From Pseudomonas anguilliseptica (GTDB taxonomy: Bacteria; Pseudomonadota; Gammaproteobacteria; Pseudomonadales; Pseudomonadaceae), in the NCBI RefSeq assembly GCF_900105355.1, contig NZ_FNSC01000001.1, positions 4,216,001-4,280,000 on the forward strand: DNA of 64,000 nt, read 5' to 3'. This document shows positions 47,403 to 56,647 of the stretch, in pieces; positions within the stretch are counted from its first letter, which is position 1, and the number at the start of each line of letters is the position of its first letter. The translations under genes and the position numbers were made by a program. The notes under the pieces were generated by a model that did not search any database, had not been told where the DNA came from, and saw only the letters and a program-made list of their open reading frames with translations.

Positions 47403-48814
47403 ACGCCGACAAGAAAGTAAAAATCCTCGCCACCCTTGGCCCAGCGATCAAAACCATCGATGACATTCGCCAGCTGGTGGAGGCTGGGGTCAACCTGTTC
47501 CGCCTCAATTTCAGCCACGGCGAACACGCCGACCACGCCCAGCGCTACGACTGGGTGCGTGAAGTCGAGCAGCAGCTGAACACCCCGACTGGCATCCTCA
47601 TGGACCTGCAAGGGCCGAAGCTGCGCGTCGGCCGTTTTGCCGAGGGCAAGGTCAACCTGCAACGCGGCCAGACCCTGCGCCTGGATCTGGACAGCACCCC
47701 AGGCGACGTCCATCGGGTCAACCTGCCCCACCCGGAAATCATCGAAGCGCTGCAGCCGGGCATGAGCCTGCTGCTCGACGATGGCCGCCTACGTCTGCAG
47801 GTCACCGCCAAGCACAGCGATGTAGTGATTACCGAAGTGATCGCCGGTGGTGAGCTGTCCGACCGCAAGGGCGTCAACGTGCCAGAAGCGGTGCTGCAAT
47901 TGAGCCCGCTGACCGAGAAAGACCGCCGCGACCTGAGCTTCGGTCTGGAGCTGGGCGTGGACTGGGTCGCGCTGTCGTTTGTGCAGCGCCCGGAAGACAT
48001 TATCGAAGCCCGCCAGCTGATCGGTGATCGCGCCTTCCTGATGGCCAAGATTGAGAAACCATCCGCGGTGATTCACCTGGAAGAGATCACCAAGTTGTGC
48101 GATGCGATCATGGTCGCCCGTGGCGACCTGGGCGTGGAAGTGCCGGCCGAGAACGTGCCGCGCATCCAGCGCGACATCATCCGCACCTGCCGCCAGCTCG
48201 GTAAGCCGGTGGTAGTGGCCACGCAGATGCTCGAGTCCATGCGCTTCTCCCCTGCGCCGACCCGCGCCGAGGTTACTGACGTGGCCAACGCTGTGGCCGA
48301 AGGCGCCGATGCGGTGATGCTCTCGGCGGAAACCGCCTCAGGAGATTACCCACTGGAAGCCGTGCAGATGATGAGCAAGATCATCCGCCAGGTGGAAAAC
48401 GGCCCGGAGTTCCAGGCCCAGCTCGACGTCAGCCGCCCGCAGGCCGAAGCCACCGCCTCGGATGCAATCAGCTGCGCGATCCGCCGCATCAGCACCATCC
48501 TGTCGGTAGCAGCGCTGGTCAACTACACCGAGTCGGGCAACTCCAGCCTGCGCGCCTCGCGCGAGCGGCCGAAAGCGCCAATCTTGAGCCTGACCCCGAG
48601 CCTGGATACCGCACGGCGTCTGAGCGTGGCCTGGGGCGTGTACTCGGTGGTCAACGAGCGCCTGCACAAGGTTGAGGAAGTCACCCGCACCGCTTTGGAA
48701 ACTGCCCGCTCGGCTGGGCTGGCGAACACTGGTGACACCGTGGTGATTACGGCCGGCGAGCCGTTTGGCCAACCCGGCAGCACCAACAGCCTGCGTATCG
48801 AAATTCTGCACTGA
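47399..48814 (+). CDS. pyk: pyruvate kinase
   Basis: A 471-residue pyruvate kinase: the N-terminal segment KKVKILATLGPA, LFRLNFSHGEH, the catalytic Lys in LMAKIEKPSAV, MVARGDLGVEVP, and ATQMLESMRFSPAPTRAEVTDVANAVAEGADAVMLSAETASGDYP (the K+ and ADP sites). It finishes the path from glyoxylate to pyruvate. It overlaps ttuD by ATGA, so it is translationally coupled and this copy is dedicated to the pathway, as in P. aeruginosa where a pyk gene also follows ttuD. Confidence 0.95.
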   Translation: MNADKKVKILATLGPAIKTIDDIRQLVEAGVNLFRLNFSHGEHADHAQRYDWVREVEQQLNTPTGILMDLQGPKLRVGRFAEGKVNLQRGQTLRLDLDSTPGDVHRVNLPHPEIIEALQPGMSLLLDDGRLRLQVTAKHSDVVITEVIAGGELSDRKGVNVPEAVLQLSPLTEKDRRDLSFGLELGVDWVALSFVQRPEDIIEARQLIGDRAFLMAKIEKPSAVIHLEEITKLCDAIMVARGDLGVEVPAENVPRIQRDIIRTCRQLGKPVVVATQMLESMRFSPAPTRAEVTDVANAVAEGADAVMLSAETASGDYPLEAVQMMSKIIRQVENGPEFQAQLDVSRPQAEATASDAISCAIRRISTILSVAALVNYTESGNSSLRASRERPKAPILSLTPSLDTARRLSVAWGVYSVVNERLHKVEEVTRTALETARSAGLANTGDTVVITAGEPFGQPGSTNSLRIEILH

Positions 48815-48882
48815 TCCGGTTCTGCGGCAGGTTGCAAGACCCGCCGCAGAACACCTCTCCCACGCTGGCTTTGCCAGTTTGA

Positions 48883-48918
48883 AGGCACTCACTGTTCCCG
48901 CGGTGGGTGCCTCTTTTT
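48883..48918 (+). terminator. rho-independent terminator of the glyoxylate operon
   Basis: A near-perfect 10-bp stem (48883-48892, 48903-48912) followed by CTTTTT. A second 10-bp stem without T-run lies at 48819-48852, just after pyk. Confidence 0.8.
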
Positions 48919-48955
48919 ATTCCCCCCCGGTGATCGTTTATTCAGGTTCGTCTGT

Positions 48956-49909
48956 ATGTCGCCATTACCGCTCCCCACCCACGCCCTGCAAGGCTTTCGC
49001 GCACTACTTAACGGCTTTAGCCAGATATTTCTGCAAGCCAACCCCGTCTGCGGCTTGCTGATGCTGTTGGCGATTGCCATCGGCGCGCCGCAATTGCTTG
49101 GCGGCGCCCTGCTCGGTGGCCTGAGCAGCACACTGACGGCTCAGCGTCGCGGTTATGCCAAGGCAGATATTGAAATTGGCCTGTATGGCTATAACAGGGT
49201 GCTGCTGGGCATGCTGATCAGCCTGCAGTTCGCCTGGTCAGCACTGTTGCCGCTGCTGATCATCGTCAGCGCCGGGGCATCCAGCCTGCTGCTGGCCGCC
49301 TGGATGCAGCGCATGCGCGAGCGTCAGTGGCTGCCCGCTTTTACCTTCCCCTTTGTTGGTTTGAGCTGGCTGCTGTTATGGCTGGCACCCGTTCTGCAGC
49401 TTGAGCTGGCCCCGGCCATCCCAAGCCAGGCGAAGCCGCTCGACTGGTGGGCCAGCCTGATCGCCATGGCGCGCGGCTTGGGTCAGGTGATTTTTCTCGA
49501 TCAGCCGTTGGCCGGCGTTTGTCTGCTGCTCGGCCTGCTGCTGGCGGACAGACGCGCCGCCTGCTGGGCGCTGCTCGGCTCAACAGGCGGACTGGCGCTG
49601 GCGTTGTATCAAGAGTTGCCGCAGCACAGCGCGTTGACCGGTCTGTACGGCTATAACGCTACCCTGGCGGCCATCGCGCTCAGCCAGGTACACCGCCGCC
49701 CCTGGTTACCGGCTCTCGGTATCGCCTTGGCGCTGGTGCTGCAACCCGGTTTTAGCGCACTGGGCCTGCCAGCCCTGACCATGCCGTTTATCCTCACCTG
49801 CTGGCTGGTCAGTGCCACCCAGCGTCTGCTGCGCAAAGCCGCGGCCGACTGCACACCGCCGCTACCCAACAAAGGTAAAGGCTTGCATCACCGCAACAAA
49901 ACTCCCTAG
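48956..49909 (+). CDS. urea transporter
   Basis: A 317-residue membrane protein of the urea transporter family. The fold is a tandem repeat: each half has the segment that contains the motif G-x-Y-G-Y-N (IEIGLYGYNRVLLGMLISL, then SALTGLYGYNATLAAIAL). These channels let urea diffuse through the inner membrane. Urea would be produced by allantoate breakdown, so its position after the glyoxylate operon makes sense, although the steps that form urea are now missing here. It starts at ATG 48956 following a terminator. Confidence 0.88.
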   Translation: MSPLPLPTHALQGFRALLNGFSQIFLQANPVCGLLMLLAIAIGAPQLLGGALLGGLSSTLTAQRRGYAKADIEIGLYGYNRVLLGMLISLQFAWSALLPLLIIVSAGASSLLLAAWMQRMRERQWLPAFTFPFVGLSWLLLWLAPVLQLELAPAIPSQAKPLDWWASLIAMARGLGQVIFLDQPLAGVCLLLGLLLADRRAACWALLGSTGGLALALYQELPQHSALTGLYGYNATLAAIALSQVHRRPWLPALGIALALVLQPGFSALGLPALTMPFILTCWLVSATQRLLRKAAADCTPPLPNKGKGLHHRNKTP

Positions 49910-49961
49910 GCTGCCTCCTCACGTTATCAGCGAACACCGCATACGGAGCAGCCAGAGCATC

Positions 49962-50801
49962 ATGGATACGCCGCAGAACCTGCGTCAGCAGCTGTACAGC
50001 ATCATCTTCCACACTGACACGCCAAGCGGGCAGCGCTTCGACCGTTATCTACTGCTAACCATTATGGCCAGCCTGGTGGTGGTGATGCTCGACAGCGTCG
50101 ACAGCGTGCACAGCCAGTACGCGGGGCTGCTGGCGAGTATTGAATGGGGCTTTACCGCGTTGTTCGCCATCGAGTACCTGGTGCGCCTGTACTGCTCACC
50201 AAAACCACTGCGCTACGCTTTCAGCTTCTTCGGCCTGATTGACCTGCTGGCGATCCTGCCGGGCATCCTCGCCCTCTTCTATGCCGACGCCCAATACCTG
50301 CTGATCATCCGGGTGATCCGCATGCTGCGGGTCTTTCGCGTACTCAAGCTCAGCCCCTACCTACGCCAGGCCAATTTCCTGCTGACAGCACTGCGCGGCA
50401 GCAAACAGAAGATCATTGTGTTCTTTGCCTGTATCGCCATTCTGGTCACGGTGTTCGGCACGCTGATGTATGTGATTGAAGGCCCCGTACACGGCTTTAC
50501 CAGCATTCCCAAGGGCATCTACTGGGCCGTAGTCACCCTGACCACCGTCGGCTTTGGCGATATCGTGCCGAGAACCCCACTGGGCCAAGCGCTGTCGACC
50601 CTTGTGATGATCACCGGCTACTCGATTATCGCCGTACCCACTGGCATCTTCACCGCCGAACTGGCCAACGCCATGCGCGGCGGCGACCAGCTGATTCATG
50701 ACTGCCAAAGCTGCGCCAAAAACACCCACGAACACGGCGCCGCCTTCTGTACCCGCTGCGGTAACCCACTGTTTCCGCGGCAAGCCGATAAATCCGAGTA
50801 A
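49962..50801 (+). CDS. voltage-gated-type potassium channel with C-terminal zinc-ribbon-like tail
   Basis: A 279-residue ion channel with six membrane segments: S1-S3, an S4 with regularly spaced arginines (IRVIRMLRVFRVLK), and a pore with the selectivity filter TLTTVGFGDIVP. After S6 the tail carries two Cys pairs (CQSC … CTRCG), the pattern of a small zinc ribbon, an unusual end for this family. ATG 49962 has a GGAG-like site upstream; the frame extends to 49812 but overlaps the previous gene. A terminator follows. Physiological trigger unknown. Confidence 0.88.
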   Translation: MDTPQNLRQQLYSIIFHTDTPSGQRFDRYLLLTIMASLVVVMLDSVDSVHSQYAGLLASIEWGFTALFAIEYLVRLYCSPKPLRYAFSFFGLIDLLAILPGILALFYADAQYLLIIRVIRMLRVFRVLKLSPYLRQANFLLTALRGSKQKIIVFFACIAILVTVFGTLMYVIEGPVHGFTSIPKGIYWAVVTLTTVGFGDIVPRTPLGQALSTLVMITGYSIIAVPTGIFTAELANAMRGGDQLIHDCQSCAKNTHEHGAAFCTRCGNPLFPRQADKSE

Positions 50802-50813
50802 TACCAGGCCAAT

Positions 50814-50840
50814 AAAAACCGCAGCGAGCTGCGGTTTTTT
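50814..50840. terminator. bidirectional terminator
   Basis: A stem of ACCGCAGC with GCTGCGGT (50818-50825, 50828-50835) followed by TTTTTT, between the convergent channel and argR genes. Confidence 0.85.
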
Positions 50841-50857
50841 ATGCGCGTTAAGTCAAG

Positions 50858-51838
50858 TCAGCCACGTTCGATCGGCGTAGAAGTCAGCTCAAATGGGCTG
50901 TTGCTGCGCCGCTGGTTGCGGTCTTCACGCGGCGTGGCACCGAAGAAGTTGCGGTAGGCGCTGGAGAAGTGCGGGCCGGAGGAGAAACCGCATGACAGGC
51001 CGATCTGGATGATCGACTTGCTGGTTTGCATCAGCAACTGGCGCGCCTTGTTCAGACGCAGTTCCAGGTAGTACTGGCTGGGTACGCGGTTGAGGTATTG
51101 CTTGAAGATGCGTTCCAGTTGACGGCGCGAGACACACACGTGTTGAGCAATTTCGTCGGAGGTCAGCGGCTCTTCGATATTGGCCTCCATCAGCAGCACG
51201 GCCTGGGTCAGCTTCGGGTGGCTGGAGCCCAGACGATTCTGCAACGGAATACGCTGACGCTCGCCACCCTCGCGAATACGCTCGACCACCAGCTCTTCGC
51301 TCACCGCACCGGCCAGTTCGGCGCCGTGATCACGGGCCAGCAAGGCCAGCAGCAGATCAAGCACGGCCATACCGCCACAGGCGCTCAGGCGATCACGGTC
51401 CCAGTCAAATAGATGGCTGGTGGCGATCACCTTGGGGAAACGCTCGCTGAAATCATCCTGCCAGCGCCAGTGCACCGAAGCACGGTAGCCATCAAGCAAG
51501 CCCAGCTGCGCCAGCGGATAGACTCCGGCGGCAATCGCACCGATCACGCAACCGCCACGCACCAGTTGCTTGAGCGCGCCGGAGAGTACCGCTGGCATCG
51601 GCCCTGGTGGCTCGTCGGCGAGCAGAAAGAGCTTCTGGCAGCCTTCCAGCTTGCCCACCCAGGACTCCCCCGGAAGCCGCCATGCACCTTCAAGCGGTGC
51701 TTCAGCCTGCAGAAACAGCAGCTCGTAGACCACCTCGGGGTGGACGCGCTGGGCTACGCGCAGCGCTTCTTCCGCTAAGGCCAGGGTCAGGGGCTTGGTG
51801 GTGGGCCAAAGCAGGAAGCCAATTCGGTGGGCATTCAT
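50858..51838 (-). CDS. argR: AraC-family arginine regulator ArgR
   Basis: A 326-residue regulator with an N-terminal DJ-1/PfpI-like domain and two C-terminal AraC helix-turn-helix motifs (about residues 215-310, EPLTSDEIAQHVCVSRRQLERIFKQYL and SIIQIGLSCGFSSGPHFSSAYRNFFG). It matches the pseudomonad ArgR (not the E. coli hexamer), which activates or represses arginine uptake, catabolism and synthesis genes. It is the last gene of the aotJQMOP-argR operon, as in P. aeruginosa, which makes the assignment strong. Confidence 0.92.
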   Translation of the reverse strand: MNAHRIGFLLWPTTKPLTLALAEEALRVAQRVHPEVVYELLFLQAEAPLEGAWRLPGESWVGKLEGCQKLFLLADEPPGPMPAVLSGALKQLVRGGCVIGAIAAGVYPLAQLGLLDGYRASVHWRWQDDFSERFPKVIATSHLFDWDRDRLSACGGMAVLDLLLALLARDHGAELAGAVSEELVVERIREGGERQRIPLQNRLGSSHPKLTQAVLLMEANIEEPLTSDEIAQHVCVSRRQLERIFKQYLNRVPSQYYLELRLNKARQLLMQTSKSIIQIGLSCGFSSGPHFSSAYRNFFGATPREDRNQRRSNSPFELTSTPIERG

Positions 51839-51905
51839 GGGGGGCAGTTTAGGCTCTGTTGGCGATTATGGGCATAGCGCGGGTGCGTGCAGATGTTGCC
51901 GCGGG

Positions 51906-52679
51906 TTATTTGAGACTGCCAGAGAGAAACTGTTGCAGACGTACGGATTGCGGATTGGCCAGCACTTCTTTCGGGCAGCCACGCTCTTCCACCACGCCTT
52001 TATGGAGGAACACCAACTGGTTGGACACTTCACGGGCAAAGCCCATTTCATGGGTCACCACCACCATGGTGCGGCCTTCCTGCGCCAGGTCCTGCATGAC
52101 TTTCAGTACTTCACCGACCAATTCCGGGTCCAGCGCCGAGGTCGGTTCGTCAAACAGCATCACCTCAGGCTCCATGGCCAGGGCACGGGCAATCGCCACA
52201 CGCTGCTGCTCGCCGCCGCTCATGTGCGCCGGGTAGGCATCTTTACGATGGGCCACGCCAACCTTGTTCAGGTAGTACTCGGCTTTTTCCAGGGCGTCCT
52301 TTTTACTCATACCGAGCACGTGTACCGGAGCTTCCATGACGTTTTCCAATACGTTCATGTGCGACCACAGGTTGAAGTGCTGAAACACCATGGACAGGCG
52401 CGAACGCATGCGCTGCAGCTGCTTGGGATCAGCGGCTTTCAGGCCGCCGTCCTTATTGGCCACCAGTTTCAGCTCTTCGTTGTTGAGCAGAATCTTGCCG
52501 CCGTGAGGCTGCTCCAGCAGGTTGATGCAACGCAGGAAGGTACTCTTGCCCGAGCCGCTGGAGCCGATGATGCTGATCACATCGCCGGCCTTGGCCGCCA
52601 GTGACACGCCTTTCAATACTTCGTGGCTGCCGTAGCGCTTGTGCAGATCCTGAACTTCAAGTTTGTACATGGTTTCCAC
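51906..52679 (-). CDS. aotP: arginine/ornithine ABC transporter ATPase
   Basis: A 257-residue ATPase. Walker A is GSSGSGKST (about residues 36-44), the Q-loop is in the segment before [11 protein letters not shown], the signature is [15 protein letters not shown] and Walker B/D-loop is [13 protein letters not shown]. It powers uptake of arginine and ornithine with AotQ, AotM and AotJ. It overlaps none of its neighbours; 67 bp separate it from argR. Confidence 0.95.
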   Translation of the reverse strand: METMYKLEVQDLHKRYGSHEVLKGVSLAAKAGDVISIIGSSGSGKSTFLRCINLLEQPHGGKILLNNEELKLVANKDGGLKAADPKQLQRMRSRLSMVFQHFNLWSHMNVLENVMEAPVHVLGMSKKDALEKAEYYLNKVGVAHRKDAYPAHMSGGEQQRVAIARALAMEPEVMLFDEPTSALDPELVGEVLKVMQDLAQEGRTMVVVTHEMGFAREVSNQLVFLHKGVVEERGCPKEVLANPQSVRLQQFLSGSLK

Positions 52680-52688
52680 TCTCTTGAA

Positions 52689-53801
52689 TCAGTCGCTGAG
52701 CAAGCGACCCTGGCGAATAGGGGTACGACCGGCCACCTTGGCCAACCACAAACCGGGCTGAGCAAAGCGCAACCGCTCGCGTGCATAGAGCACACCATCT
52801 GTAACGGCACAGACAGTTGTGTGGCGATCATCCAGAGGATCGATCACTTCAAACAAGGGGTCACCGGCCTTAACTTGCGCACCCACCGGCTGCAGAAAAC
52901 TCACCACCCCGGCATGCGGGGCATAGGCGTATTGCGCGCCATCAAACGGCGTGGCCTCGCAGCTTTCGGCGGGCGCGGGCGGCCAGTCACCGGCAATCAG
53001 GCCCTGTTCGGCGAGGAACGCCAGAATGCTTTCGGCACTGGCCTCGGCGTCGGGTTTGCCGGTATCGGCCATGCCGCCCAACTCGACTGTTACTGCCAGG
53101 CAAGCCAACGGCACAGCCGCCTGAGGAAATTGCCGGGCCAGATGCACCCAGGGCAAAGCACAGGCTTCATCGAATGAGCTGCCGCCGGAATCCTCGACGG
53201 TCAGCGCCGCACCGGCCTGCATCCGTGCAGCCAGCGAGCGCAGTTGCGGCCACTGCTGTGGCAGCAGGTACAGGTGCACTGCCGCATCAAAATCACAGTG
53301 CAGATCGAGCACCACATCGGCATCGCAGGCATGTTTCAGCAGCAGGCGCTGCAAGCCTTGCAGTTCAGAGCCGGCTGGCGGCAAGGCCTCCAGTGCAGCG
53401 AGCATGGCCGTGCGAATCAGTCGCACATTACTCGGGCCGTCACTGCCCAGGCAGCCCTCCAGCGCCGGCACGATGGCGGCAGCCAGGTCAAAGAAATCGC
53501 GGTTGAAGTTCTTCCCGCTGCCCATCTCAAAACGGCCCTGATGGGTCGCCTGGAACATCTGCCCCAGGCCAATCGGGTTGGCCACGGGCACCAGCTCGAT
53601 CACCCCAGTCAAACGCCCCTGGGCTTCCAGCTGGCGCAAGCGGCGCTTGAGTTCAACCGCCACGCGCATGCCCGGCAACTCATCAGCATGCAGCGAGGCC
53701 TGGATATAAGCCTTGCACGGCCCCTGGCCGAAGCGGAAGACACTCAAGCGGCGTTCGGTGCCGGGGCAGCCCCAAGGCAGTGGATGATCGATACGCTGCA
53801 T
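52689..53801 (-). CDS. aotO: AotO, aspartoacylase/succinylglutamate desuccinylase family protein
   Basis: A 370-residue member of the AstE/AspA-type zinc carboxypeptidase fold. Zinc ligands are in the QASLHADELPG motif (His and Glu) and the later VLDLHCD segment (His). ATG 53801 (MQRIDHPLPWG) is chosen, with AGGAAC upstream; a longer frame to 53876 lacks support. It lies between aotM and aotP, its place in P. aeruginosa, where I recall its function was not essential for transport. The substrate is unproven. Confidence 0.85.
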   Translation of the reverse strand: MQRIDHPLPWGCPGTERRLSVFRFGQGPCKAYIQASLHADELPGMRVAVELKRRLRQLEAQGRLTGVIELVPVANPIGLGQMFQATHQGRFEMGSGKNFNRDFFDLAAAIVPALEGCLGSDGPSNVRLIRTAMLAALEALPPAGSELQGLQRLLLKHACDADVVLDLHCDFDAAVHLYLLPQQWPQLRSLAARMQAGAALTVEDSGGSSFDEACALPWVHLARQFPQAAVPLACLAVTVELGGMADTGKPDAEASAESILAFLAEQGLIAGDWPPAPAESCEATPFDGAQYAYAPHAGVVSFLQPVGAQVKAGDPLFEVIDPLDDRHTTVCAVTDGVLYARERLRFAQPGLWLAKVAGRTPIRQGRLLSD

Positions 53802-53811
53802 GCTCTGTTCC

Positions 53812-54510
53812 TCAGGCCTTGCGCGGGGCCAGGTAGGCCAGCCAGCGGCGTTCGGCCAGCTTGAACAGGCGTACAAGGATAAAGGTCAGGCACAGGTAGA
53901 ACAGGCCGGCAGTGATAAACGCCTCGAACGGCAGGTAGTACTGCGAGCTGACGGTACGTGCTGCGCCGGTGATGTCGATCAGGGTGACGATCGAGGCCAG
54001 CGATGTGGTGTGCAGCATCATGATCACTTCGTTGCTGTACTGCGGCAGTGCGCGGCGCAGCGCCGAGGGCAGCAGGATGCGGCGATACAGTTTGACGCGC
54101 GACATACCCATGGCCTTGGCGGCCTCGATCTCACCATGCGGCGTGGCCTTGAGGCTGCCTGCGAGAATCTCCGCGCTATAGGCGCTGGTGTTGATGGCAA
54201 ATGCCAGGCAGGCGCAGAAGGTCGCGCTGGAGAAATACGGCCACAGCACGCTCTCACGCACAGTTTCGAACTGCGCCAAGCCGTAATAGATGAGAAACAG
54301 CTGCACCAGCATCGGTGTGCCGCGAATCACGTAGGTGTAAAGCCAGGCCGGAAAGTTGACCAGGGCCGACTTGGAGACACGCATCAAACCCAGAGGGATG
54401 GCCAGGGCCAGACCGCACGCCAGGGAAATCAGCAGAATTTTCAGGGTGACCAGTACGCCGCCAAAGTACAGCGGCAGGTTCTCCAGAATTACGTTGTAGT
54501 CAAAAATCAT
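53812..54510 (-). CDS. aotM: arginine/ornithine ABC transporter permease AotM
   Basis: A 232-residue inner-membrane permease of the polar amino-acid family with about five membrane segments and the EAA-type loop (EIEAAKAMGMSRVKLYRRILLPSALRRALPQYSNE) that contacts the ATPase. Pairs with AotQ. Confidence 0.94.
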   Translation of the reverse strand: MIFDYNVILENLPLYFGGVLVTLKILLISLACGLALAIPLGLMRVSKSALVNFPAWLYTYVIRGTPMLVQLFLIYYGLAQFETVRESVLWPYFSSATFCACLAFAINTSAYSAEILAGSLKATPHGEIEAAKAMGMSRVKLYRRILLPSALRRALPQYSNEVIMMLHTTSLASIVTLIDITGAARTVSSQYYLPFEAFITAGLFYLCLTFILVRLFKLAERRWLAYLAPRKA

Positions 54511-54525
54511 CGCTGCGCTCCCCGC

Positions 54526-55215
54526 TTACAGATCAGCGGCTTTGATGCCGACCGAGTAACGTTTTTCCAGGTAACGCAAAGCCAGCAGCGACACGCTGGT
54601 CAGCACCAGATACAGGGCCGCAACGGCCAGGTAGAAGGTGAATGGCTCACGGGTGGCATCGGCAGCACTTTTTGCCTTGAACATCATGTCCTGCAGACCG
54701 ACCACGGAAATCAGTGCGGTAGCCTTGGTCAGCACCAGCCAGTTGTTGGTGAACCCAGGAATGGCGAAGCGAATCATCTGCGGCACCAGGATGCGGAAGA
54801 ACACCTGTATGCCACTCATACCGTAAGCCGCACCGGCTTCGGCCTGACCTTTGGGGATGGCCATAAAAGCCCCACGAAAGGTCTCCGACAGGTAAGCACC
54901 AAAGATAAAACCCATGGTGAACACGCCGGCAATAAAGGGGTTGATGTCGATGTAGTCGTCATAGCCGAGCATCGGCGCCAGACGGTTAACCATATCCTGA
55001 CCGCCGTAGAAGATCAGCAGGATCAGCACCAGGTCGGGAATCCCGCGGATGACCGTGGCGTAGGTTTCACCCAGCAGCGCCAGCCACTTGATCGGCGACA
55101 GGCGAAACGCCGCACCCAGAAGCCCTAACACGATGGCCACTGCCATCGACGTCAACGCCAGAATCAGGGTGAGCCAGGCACCCTCTAGAATGGTCGAGCC
55201 GTAGCCGTTGAGCAT
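54526..55215 (-). CDS. aotQ: arginine/ornithine ABC transporter permease AotQ
   Basis: A 229-residue permease of the same family as AotM with the coupling loop (AEAGAAYGMSGIQVFFRILVPQMIRFAIPGF) and about five membrane helices. It follows aotJ after a hairpin that probably sets lower expression of membrane components than of the binding protein. Confidence 0.94.
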   Translation of the reverse strand: MLNGYGSTILEGAWLTLILALTSMAVAIVLGLLGAAFRLSPIKWLALLGETYATVIRGIPDLVLILLIFYGGQDMVNRLAPMLGYDDYIDINPFIAGVFTMGFIFGAYLSETFRGAFMAIPKGQAEAGAAYGMSGIQVFFRILVPQMIRFAIPGFTNNWLVLTKATALISVVGLQDMMFKAKSAADATREPFTFYLAVAALYLVLTSVSLLALRYLEKRYSVGIKAADL

Positions 55216-55265
55216 GCTCTGCTTACCTCATGCAAACGCAGGGCGGCGCCTGGGAGTACAACGGG

Positions 55266-55308
55266 AAAGTGGCGCAAGCTTCAGGGTATAGCCAGCTTGC
55301 GCCACTTT
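55266..55308 (-). terminator. perfect hairpin between aotJ and aotQ
   Basis: A perfect 15-bp inverted repeat (55266-55280, 55294-55308) with no T-run on the minus strand. Such hairpins behind a binding-protein gene usually protect its 3' end or partly stop transcription, giving excess binding protein. Confidence 0.65.
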
Positions 55309-55334
55309 CAGTGAAAGCGACTGAGCGAACTCAA

Positions 55335-56114
55335 TCAGTCGCCGTAGACGTTGAAGTCGAAGTACTTGTCTTGCAGTTCCTTGTACTTACCGTTGGCGCG
55401 AATGGCATCAATGGCGTTGCTGATCTTGTCCGCCAGCTCCTTGTCGCCCTTGCGCACGGCGATACCGGCGCCGTGGCCGTAGTACTTCTCTTGGGTGAAG
55501 TCCGGGCCTACCAGGGCGAAGCCTTTGCCTGCGTCAGTCTTGATAAAGCCTTCGTCGATATTGACCACGTCGGCCAGGGTCGCGTCTATACGACCGGAAG
55601 CCAGGTCGAGGAAAGCTTCGTTCTGCGAGCTGTAACGCACGACTTCAACGCCTGCTGGCTCGAACTCATCACTGGCATGACGATCGTAGATCGACGAGCG
55701 CTGCACACCGACTTTCTTGCCCTTGAGGTCGACCAGTGGATCGTTGATCACGGTGCCGGCCTTCATCGCCAGCTTGCCCGGAGTGTGGTAGTACTTCTTG
55801 GTGAAATCGACCGACTTCAAGCGGTCTTCGGTGATGCTCATGGACGACAGCACGGCGTCGAACTTGCGCACTTTCAGGGCTGGGATCAGGCCGTCGAATT
55901 CCTGCTCGATCCATTTGCATTCCACTTTCATCTCTTCGCACAGGGCGACGCCGATGTCGTAGTCAAAACCGCTGATAGCACCTTCAGGGGTTTTGAAGGC
56001 GAACGGCGGGTAAGCCGCTTCGATACCGATACGCAGAGGCTTAGCCTCTTCAGCCATGGCCAGCGGCGACAGCATGGACAGCGCCAGTGCGCCGAGAAGT
56101 GCAATCTTCTTCAT
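55335..56114 (-). CDS. aotJ: arginine/ornithine periplasmic binding protein AotJ
   Basis: A 259-residue secreted binding protein: signal peptide ([21 protein letters not shown], cut before [21 protein letters not shown]), a type 3 periplasmic fold with the arginine-type ligand region ([19 protein letters not shown] and [12 protein letters not shown]). ATG 56114 has GAAGGAG just upstream. First gene of the operon. Confidence 0.95.
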   Translation of the reverse strand: MKKIALLGALALSMLSPLAMAEEAKPLRIGIEAAYPPFAFKTPEGAISGFDYDIGVALCEEMKVECKWIEQEFDGLIPALKVRKFDAVLSSMSITEDRLKSVDFTKKYYHTPGKLAMKAGTVINDPLVDLKGKKVGVQRSSIYDRHASDEFEPAGVEVVRYSSQNEAFLDLASGRIDATLADVVNIDEGFIKTDAGKGFALVGPDFTQEKYYGHGAGIAVRKGDKELADKISNAIDAIRANGKYKELQDKYFDFNVYGD

Positions 56115-56647
56115 TTTGTGACTCCTTCGAATGGGAATGGCATCGGTTGGCAGAGATTGTTCGGGTATGCATCCAGCCTTGCATGAATTGTAGCGAGTCA
56201 CCGCCAAGCTGCGCGCTGCGCGCAGCGCAGAAGCCAGACGGCCCCAGCCGGGTGAGCGGCATTCTAGCGACAGCTCGAAAGTCGATATTTCTTCAATGCG
56301 ACAAGTAATTACAAAAGGCCCGGACGGGTATAGCGAGGATATTGACAGCCCCTGGGCTTTATGCAGAGACAGAAAAGACAGTTAACCATTGGTTAAAGCA
56401 ATTAACGCGCCCATCTTTAACAAAGCCTTTATTTTCGCGGCCTGATGGCGGTTTTTATTTTCACAGCTACACCGAACAATGCGCCATCCTGGCGCAAAAC
56501 GTTCCCGCACACCCCATAAAAGTGCGCGTTGTTACGCCTAAGTGACAAGTAAATACTCAGATGAAAATCGATAACACCACACAAAGCACAACGCCCTGCC
56601 CGGCTTGTGGCCGGACAGGGCGTTGCTTACAGGCGCTTCAACCGAAA
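56115..56647. other. 533-bp intergenic region between aotJ and acs
   Basis: Carries the aotJ promoter region (minus strand). Near 56263-56290, direct half-sites TATCGAC and TGTCGCTAG spaced 15 bp resemble ArgR half-sites of pseudomonads, a weak match. A hairpin at 56212-56232 precedes it. A 67-codon frame at 56342-56545 has no homology I can see and no ribosome binding site; not called. Confidence 0.5.
56590..56624 (-). terminator. hairpin after acs
   Basis: A 9-bp stem (56590-56598, 56616-56624) with an inner CCGG pair, located just after the acs stop on the minus strand; the following sequence is only moderately T-rich. Confidence 0.6.

Noticed and set aside
53800..55128. A 442-codon plus-strand frame opposite aotM and aotQ
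   Set aside because: Gln/Gly/His-rich shadow of two clearly identified permease genes.
56342..56545. A 67-codon frame between aotJ and acs
   Set aside because: No ribosome binding site and unlike any family known to me; the region is AT-rich promoter DNA.
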